Both the position numbers and the translations under genes were made by a program. A stretch of DNA of 64,000 bases from Merluccius polli (lineage: Eukaryota; Chordata; Actinopteri; Gadiformes; Merlucciidae): contig JAOPHQ010006541.1 of assembly GCA_030340625.1 (NCBI GenBank), forward strand, positions 139,001 through 203,000, written 5' to 3'. Below, piece by piece: positions 57,253 through 64,000 of the stretch (position 1 is the first letter of the stretch; each line of letters starts with the position of its first letter). Below the pieces are notes generated by a model. That model was not told the DNA's origin. It was given only the letters and a program-made list of their open reading frames with translations, and did not search any database.

Positions 57253-58346
57253 ATTAGAGGACTTATTTTCAAGGGATAGAGTACATTTCAAAATGCATAG
57301 ACATTCAGCTCTCTTTGCAGACACTTGTAGTAGAGGGCCAGGGTTATGAAAAAAGAAGTGGCCATTCCATGGCCAGGTTGTCTATTAATAATTACAGATT
57401 ATCTTCTTTTAGATCTGAAGTGAAAGTGTCCTTCTTATCAGCCTATCGTATTATCATCCCCTGGGGGATGCTACAATGATGATACATTTGGTCTGAGTGC
57501 ACTACTATGAATAGAGAATGTATGTCTTAATGCATTTTGATGAATTACAACTCCCCGCAACCACTTGTATTGATGATAAATGGATTAAAGCGTTTACATT
57601 TTGAATTTCCTTGTTTGGTGAAAAATAATGAGTGGTTGTCCATACAACTGATTATGAAACTGACTGTTGTCTAAAACAAAGGACAAAGTGTACTACATCT
57701 TATACATGCCCACGTGCATGAGTGCATCTCCATCTACTAGTCATTTATTGTATTGTTTTCCACATGTACACTTCTTTGTGTGCAGTAAACTACAAACTGA
57801 ACTTGGTGTGCTGCATCCTCATTTTTCTCTTGTTACTTTGCCATAGCATCGTTCATAAATTGCCTTTTATGTTAAGAATACGGTGCAGTATGTTATGAGG
57901 AATATATATTTTTTTATATATATATACCCTACATAAATATACAGAGAGTCTATCGACCCATCATGAATAATGGGGCAATTAATGCCAACAATAATTTATT
58001 CTTAGCTGCACTGGCGTCCCTCCTATTGTTCTTACTCAGCAATTCCAGGATTCAGGATAGTGAGGCAGGCCAAGAGGGGCAGCTCATTAACAAAATATTA
58101 ATTAGATTCAAAATTCAGAAACAGTCCTCATTCTTTAATCTTGAGGCTACAGAGTGGCCCTTCTGGAGTGAAAAAAAATGCATTTGCTAATTTAAAAATA
58201 ATCAATATAAAAAAACAATCATGATTAGAAATAGCATGTTAACTGCATGTTTTCTCTGGTTAGGCACTTTATGAACACATTTACTGAACACAATCAATAA
58301 CACAAAACTCAATATTAGTGTAGAAAGTAAGCAATACATTTTACCA
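57253..58346. other. intergenic; one dispersed repeat fragment
   Basis: Holds the second copy of the repeat seen at 52030 (57617-57660). No gene recognised. Confidence 0.4.
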
Positions 58347-58611
58347 ATGGTATTAGTGCTGGGACGATATGCTTATCTCACGATTCGATACTATCACGGT
58401 ACTTGGTGGGATTCGATACTATCACGGTACTTGGTGGGATTCAATACTATCACGGTACTTGGGTGCCGATTCGATATGTATTGCGATTCAATATTACGAT
58501 TTATAGCAAGTTTTGTTTACGTTTTTAACACTAGACCATGGGAAAAAGTTGAATCTTACACTTAGAGACTGTATATTTCCAAAAGCAATACACATCACCT
58601 CCCACCCCTAA
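58347..58611. mobile_element. hAT-like MITE with internal tandem repeat
   Basis: The left end TTAGTGCTGGGACGATATGC and the right end CTCCCACCCCTAATAG are weakly inverted. Inside, ATTCGATACTATCACGGTAC then TTGGTGG is repeated about three times (58382-58462). No target duplication was resolved. Confidence 0.55.
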
Positions 58612-60237
58612 TAGCTATACATACTCAATATTATAGATAACAATTACTTGCAATTACTTTAGCTAAATATTGTTATACATGATACTCACATTTTTTCTTT
58701 TGCTATTAAACATTTGAGGTTGTCCCATTAGGTAGACCTGATGGTTTTGGTTTTACGTGGCTACTTGATCATTTTTTTGAATAAAAAAGACAGCCAGCAT
58801 TATTATATGTTCTCTGATCGACATCATCTGAGAAAGAATATATTAAAAGCCTCATGAGTTCCCTTCATAAAGCTTAACATGCAACTTGTTTTATCACTTG
58901 ATTGCATCAACATCCTGTGACGCCCTTTACTAGCATGGGAGATAAATCAGCAATCTCTCACAACCCCAAAAGCATATCTGCATCCTGACCACTATGTTGG
59001 GAACACTGGCCTACAGGACAAACAATTACATCATATGCCGTTAGACATTTAATACAGTCACCTCAGTACACAAAATAATCAGATAAGGCAGGCTGAATTA
59101 ATTGCACAATGTATAGTATGATAAATTACCTTGACATGCTCTCACACCTACGCTCACTCACACTTATTAGTTGTTCTGGACAAGCAGAGAACACGTTTCC
59201 TTTGTTCTTTGTTTCTCTCCATTTAATGTGCAATTTAATAGCGTCAGAGTCAATATTTGAGTTCAAACACAAGGCACTCTGAACTTGTAGGCATGCTGAA
59301 GGCGTTGTTTGTTTCATCTATGGCATAAGTGTCGTACTTTTGAAATATTTTATTCATGAGGTTGCAGTTTGAAATTCATGTTCACTGTCTTCAATAGAAT
59401 ACCAATACAACACAATTTTAGTTATAAAGAAAATAAGAGTTGTATTTAAGACATGTAGGAGACGTTTATAAATAGGAAGAAAACGCAAAATCATAAATGA
59501 TACTTCATGATGAGCTTCTCGGCGTCATCATGTAAACGGTTGATTTAAAGTTGTCACTGTGCTACAAGATGAAATGCATCGCTCACAGTAAAACAACAAG
59601 TAATGGCTTCTTTTACCTTGTTTGTGTCAGTGGCGTTTGATTTATTATTATGCAGGGCTCGGTAGCCGGGTTCATAAGGAGCGAGTGGGGGGCAGTTTGT
59701 TGAGTTAGCAGTTCTCTGCTACCATCACGGCAGGGGAGGAGGTGGAGCAGGAGCAGGATGATGCAGTCATCTGCGTGTGAGATTGTTTTCATCAAATGCC
59801 CCCGAAGAGCACAGCCAACCAGAGAAATAAAATGGGTGTTCTATCATATATGTTACCGCTTTATGACCGCCGTCAGGGCGCTGGCGGTGGCTTTCTCAAC
59901 ATTATAGATGCAGGTGCCTTTATCACCCATCCTGTGAGCGAGTCCTATTAAGTGTGTACTGCAGGGGCCCAGTCTTGAGGAGATGAAAGGGGCACCAGAA
60001 CATCCCCTCCGTGTGGCCAATGAGAGAGAGAGAGGGAGAAGGGGGGAGGTGTGTGTGTGTGTGGGGGTGGGGGTGGGGGGGGGTTGTAAAAGGCAGATGA
60101 TTTAATTGTCAACTCTTCTCCTCTTTCTCCTTATCTTCCTCCTCCCCTTGCCTTGATGATGGTAAAATCCAACTGACTTTTTTCATTTACTTTATAGATT
60201 AAAAAAATCGAGGTTAGCGTGTTATGATTTAGTCATT
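58612..60237. other. intergenic, nothing recognised
   Basis: Only short GA and GT runs with a G-rich patch (about 60024-60085) stand out. Confidence 0.35.
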
Positions 60238-60365
60238 GAGCATTTATCCACACCGACTTACAGTTAATTCTCAGACATGGCATTACGGAGCAGGCTTCTT
60301 GCTCTGGCAGACATGGGGTACCGAGCGTAGTACTTTTTCGGCTGGGAGTCGATCTCCCACAACAC
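60238..60365 (-). repeat. tRNA-derived SINE, antisense
   Basis: CATTTATCCACACCGACTTA then CAGT is a SINE tail in reverse, and CTGGGAGTCGATCTCCCACA at about 60340 is the B-box side of a tRNA-like head. Confidence 0.65.
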
Positions 60366-60639
60366 TAAACCTCGGCCCGTCTGAGGCTTATCTGAGTTGG
60401 AGTTGGGGTGGAGGATAGGGGGACTGTAGGAAGTTCTCTGCAGGCGAGCTGTGGGCTTGTTAGAGGAGGACGTAGGGAAAAGCCTTGAAAGGGCCGAAAC
60501 AACTCGCTGATTGAATGAGAACTGATGTGAACTGTATTGCACATGCACTGACAAGCAGAAGCCGGAGTGAGTGTGAAGTGAACAGCCACACATCTCAGCC
60601 GTCACCAAGAGAAGTGATTGACTATATAGGGAAGGCAGG

Positions 60640-60720
60640 ATAGTGGAGTGAGTGGAGTGTTTGACGGTCAGCTGAAAGGTACTGGGTTTGATCCCCGTTA
60701 GAGGCTCTTTGAGCTTACCG
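60640..60720 (+). repeat. tRNA-like SINE head
   Basis: GTGGAGTGAGTGGAGTGTTT then GACGGTCAGCTGAAAGGTAC then TGGGTTTGATCCCCG has a tRNA-like layout with a B-box. Confidence 0.6.
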
Positions 60721-63416
60721 TGGCAAAATGAATACAATTAAAAAAACGCTAAATATATATGATGAGATATGTTTTACACATTTCATCTGGGAAACTGTTT
60801 TTATGTTATGAACATTGTCTTTTTAGCTATAAGTAAATCATGAATAAAAAACGAAAGGCCTATATAGACGACCCATCAGCACACGGCTGAAAGCAGAAGA
60901 TCAAACTGCATGTCGGCTGGAATGAGGAGAATTGAGCCAGTTGGCAGTGATTGCTGACTGAGCATCATAAAGCATTAGTTGCGTAATAGCTTTCTTCTAT
61001 TTCTGCAGCTAGACTCCCTGGTGAGTAATACCAAGAGGAATCTCACGTAAGAGAATGTATTTTAATACCATATGAAAATCAGACTTGACCTGTATGGCCA
61101 GAAATGGGATAATATCGATGTACATCTTTGTTTATTACTGTTTAGGACAATGTTGAGGTGGTAATTACAGGGTTAAATAAATAAAGTTTCAGTGTGTTGT
61201 CTGTGTTTTTTTCCAACATACAAAGGAAGAAATTGTTCTGCAGGATGTCTGGAGATGAATTAGGCCCAATGTTGTGAGCTTCATGACCTCTTCAAAAATG
61301 CTTGATGAGACTGTTCCTTTGACTAATGTGTAATCAAGAGCACCAATAATGATCTTACAAAGATTATCCAGATTCATTAATGAACATATATTTATTGGGA
61401 CTTACATATGCAAGCATCATGATTGAGAAAACATAATCTACCTGAATTGATCTCAAGACCAGTGTAGATGAACTGAACTTGAACTGAAAAGAATAAAGAT
61501 AGAATATATTGAAAACAATATTGAATAATGAAAACACTCCTTCAACATTGCAAAACCTAATTAGGCACTCAAAAAAATATTTAAATACTAATTCAATACA
61601 TCCAATAATACATACTGTACAAAAAACGTAGGCAACAATGAATTTGCTTAAAGAAATAAGGTTATCCAAAAGCATACCAAATAATCACAATTTCTGTGCA
61701 AACAAAGAAAACACATAATCAAACCCTGAATAACATTGAGCATTTTGTGTTGGTATACTTTTTTTTTAATGGCTTCTCTTTCCATTCAACAGCCATGTGA
61801 GGCATTGGAGCAGTTTGTCAATCACTGAAATATACATTCACTCTCTTTTCCCGCCACATAAAGAGCAATAATTGACATGAAAAGAAAAACCAGTAGAGGC
61901 CTGTAGACCCCGCTTCCAGGTGGCCGCCTCCCACACAGCGTTCAATCATCTCTGAGCTCAGGTGTATTGTCACATGTTGGTGTGCTAACCACATGATAAT
62001 GACATATTGATGTCTGGTGATATTGGCCAATATCAGAAGATTACAGAGGATTCCTTGCTGTTCTATGCACACGGTAACCTACTGTTTTCGAAGAAGAGAG
62101 ATGGCATTGCTCTTTCCTCATAGAATGGCACAAAGATTTTTTTTTTGCGATATGTTGACATATGACACACAGATGAAGTACAAATGTTTTGAAGAAAACG
62201 CCGGTGTTCTGGGGGGTCCTGACCCCAGGACCTTTTGGCTTGGAGGGGCCACTACACGGTCTCTGCACCCCAGCCGTTAACCTTGTAAGCTTAATGTATT
62301 GTATTGGCATTCAAAAGAGTTGGCATTTCCCAAATCTATTTTAAAATCATAATTGGAGAAAACAGAGTGAGCTCCATGCCTTGCAGAACTCAAGGGACGG
62401 GTGGATGATGACGGTACAACCTTCACATTTCATTGGTCTTGTTGCAGACATATTGTAACATTTATAGACTGAGAATATAGAAGTGTTTCAGCATTCACCA
62501 CAAACAAACAAGGAAATATGCAATTAACCAGAAATATAAATACAACTTTTTTTTTTACAAATATTTTACAATGGCCATTACAAACCACACATAATTGGCT
62601 TTTGCGTTTCATCATTAAACAATCCTTTACGAAACATGACATGCGCAATAAGGCAAATATAGTGGCCATTATTAGGACCTTAGAGCTAGGTAGGTAAAAA
62701 ACAAAACAAATCAAACAATCAATCCGCTCTCTGTCAGACTTCCATTAACGTACCCTTCATCATTGACACAGTAATAGCTTAATGTTGCTAGAAGCAGCCA
62801 CGGTTCAGCAGGCACTGAAAGATTTTGAGGCCAATATGCACCATTCAGATATAAGATTACATGAAATTGATTCACCAGCCGCTACATCGTTGAACCTGGT
62901 GGATTATGTTTATTTAAACAAATAGGCCACAAAGGTTTCCCAGCAACCATTCATCAGCGACAATTTCCTATTTGACCATGTTTGGTAAGTCTCAAATCTA
63001 ATGGCACAAAAAGGATAAAGAAAAAACCCAACAGCAATTCTCTTTAAAACCATATTCGGCGCTGAAGTCCTCAAGGTTACGCGACCACATGCTGGTTAGG
63101 TGACTTTGAAATGGAATGTGTGTTTTTCAAGCAAACAAATAGTGCACATTGAGAGGACTTAGCTGGTGAACATGTACAGTACAGCGGCAGAGCATCGTGA
63201 CTCCTTAAATGCAAAACCTCCTTCTGTGGACACAACAGAAAATGTAAGTCCAAATCCCGTCTCCCGACGTGCAGAAAACAGCGATCCCTTCTTGGGGTGA
63301 AACATCCCATTTCAGAGCCGTCTAACAGGCAGGAAATCCAATCCAATCGCACCAAAACTGTTTTTTACCCGGTTCTGGGTAAAAAACAAAAAACAACCTA
63401 AACATGCACATCTAGT
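60721..63416. other. intergenic, including probable PTGER3 3' UTR
   Basis: No separate gene recognised. The part just left of 63417 must hold the 3' UTR of minus-strand PTGER3. A minus-strand AATAAA lies near 62910, but I cannot show it is used. Confidence 0.4.
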
Positions 63417-63767
63417 CTACTCCTTCTGCTGCTTCTGGAGCTGATCTACCTCTGGTGAGCTCTCCTTGTTGAGGGCATTCAGGGCCACCTGGGCCACCTG
63501 GCCCCTGTGTTCCCCCAGGGAGCAGTTGGACATGGCGAGGGCCACCATGCAGAACTTGCGAAGCAGGATCTCCCTGAGGAGCAGGTACACCCAGGGGTCC
63601 AGGATCTGGTTGAGCGAGGCCAGGCGGATGGCCATCAGGAAGAAGTTGCAGTCCAATTCTCTGCCTGTGGCAAAGGGGGAGGATGAAGAGGAGGACAATG
63701 GGTCCCTTGTGACTGGCTGGCAGTGGTGGGATGACATCTGGGTGGAGATCATTCTCAGCATCAGCAC
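63417..63767 (-). CDS. PTGER3: PTGER3 (prostaglandin E2 receptor EP3) terminal coding exon, partial gene
   Basis: G-protein-coupled receptor for PGE2, mainly coupled to Gi, in the plasma membrane. On the minus strand the exon follows a TTACAG acceptor (plus 63768-63773) and reads VLMLRMISTQMSSHHC. This gives the end of helix 6, a serine-rich third extracellular loop (about residues 17-38 of the exon), then helix 7. CNFFLMAIRLASLNQILDPW then VYLLLREILLRKFC matches human EP3 almost throughout. Arg48 is the conserved helix-7 arginine that contacts the prostanoid carboxylate; the DPxxY motif starts at Asp57. The 43-residue tail after RKFC runs on in the same exon to a TAG stop at 63417-63419. Helices 1-6 lie to the right of the window. 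Its place opposite CTH matches mammalian synteny. Confidence 0.95.
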   Translation of the reverse strand: MLMLRMISTQMSSHHCQPVTRDPLSSSSSSPFATGRELDCNFFLMAIRLASLNQILDPWVYLLLREILLRKFCMVALAMSNCSLGEHRGQVAQVALNALNKESSPEVDQLQKQQKE

Positions 63768-64000
63768 CTGTAATGAGAGGTCATTGATGTGGAGGCTGAT
63801 TGGAGAGACATGACTCACTTGTGGTGCCTGTTTGCTTGGCTTGGTGATTGTCAGAGGTAGTCTGAATGATGACTATTTACTCTTTGATACCGAGTGTACT
63901 GCTGGAGCATACAGCTATTCTGCACTTATATTGTGTAGGAAAAACTTGATAGTTAAATGTGCAGTTCTGCCAATATTGACTTCTATCCATTTGCCTTGTT
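63768..64000 (-). other. PTGER3 intron
   Basis: Sequence upstream (minus strand) of the terminal PTGER3 exon. No further exon is seen before the window ends. Confidence 0.7.

Noticed and set aside
60264..60737. 157-codon minus-strand open frame
   Set aside because: It overlaps two tRNA-like SINE segments and shows no domain.

Overview
The window is vertebrate genomic DNA, most likely from a ray-finned (teleost) fish. It has split genes with consensus splice sites, very long (CA)n/(GT)n microsatellites, tRNA-derived SINEs ending in a tail like GATAAAAGCATCTGSTAAATGAC, L2/CR1-type LINEs and many hAT-type elements. I cannot name the species.

Three genes can be supported. ANKRD13C lies on the minus strand at the left: exon 1 is at 4481-4949 and the 42-nt exon 2 at 3063-3104, with later exons to the left of the window. 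CTH (cystathionine gamma-lyase) lies on the plus strand, with 11 coding exons from 8353 to 14285. PTGER3 (prostaglandin E2 receptor EP3) is on the minus strand at the right, with only its terminal coding exon (63417-63767) inside the window. ANKRD13C(-), CTH(+), PTGER3(-) is also the order and orientation on human chromosome 1p31, so synteny supports all three calls. ANKRD13C and CTH are head to head, with about 3.4 kb between their start codons. Each start lies in or beside CpG-rich sequence. The CTH promoter has CCAAT boxes, two CACGTG boxes and a TGATGCAAC element of the ATF4/C-EBP type.

Between the end of CTH and PTGER3 are about 48 kb with no gene I can support. This stretch is built from microsatellites and transposon debris: a minus-strand LINE (37.6-42.1 kb) split by a second LINE, a five-element nest at 45.95-48.1 kb, a 33.0-34.2 kb element with 27-bp perfect inverted ends, a solo-LTR-like insertion, palindromic MITEs, SINEs, an interstitial telomere-like array and a perfect 33-bp hairpin at 50.2 kb. 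Several elements have intact terminal inverted repeats and target-site duplications, so insertion order can be read from the sequence. CTH introns also carry insertions, including a 1.18-kb hAT-type element in intron 7 and a 274-bp palindromic MITE in intron 10.

The three genes do not form an operon or pathway. CTH makes cysteine and H2S, PTGER3 senses PGE2, and ANKRD13C is known as a chaperone-like protein for G-protein-coupled receptors. I found no CRISPR array or new enzymatic system. The most interesting signals are the nested transposons, a poly-C/G core shared among elements with different termini, the perfect hairpin and the uncertain CTH C-terminus.
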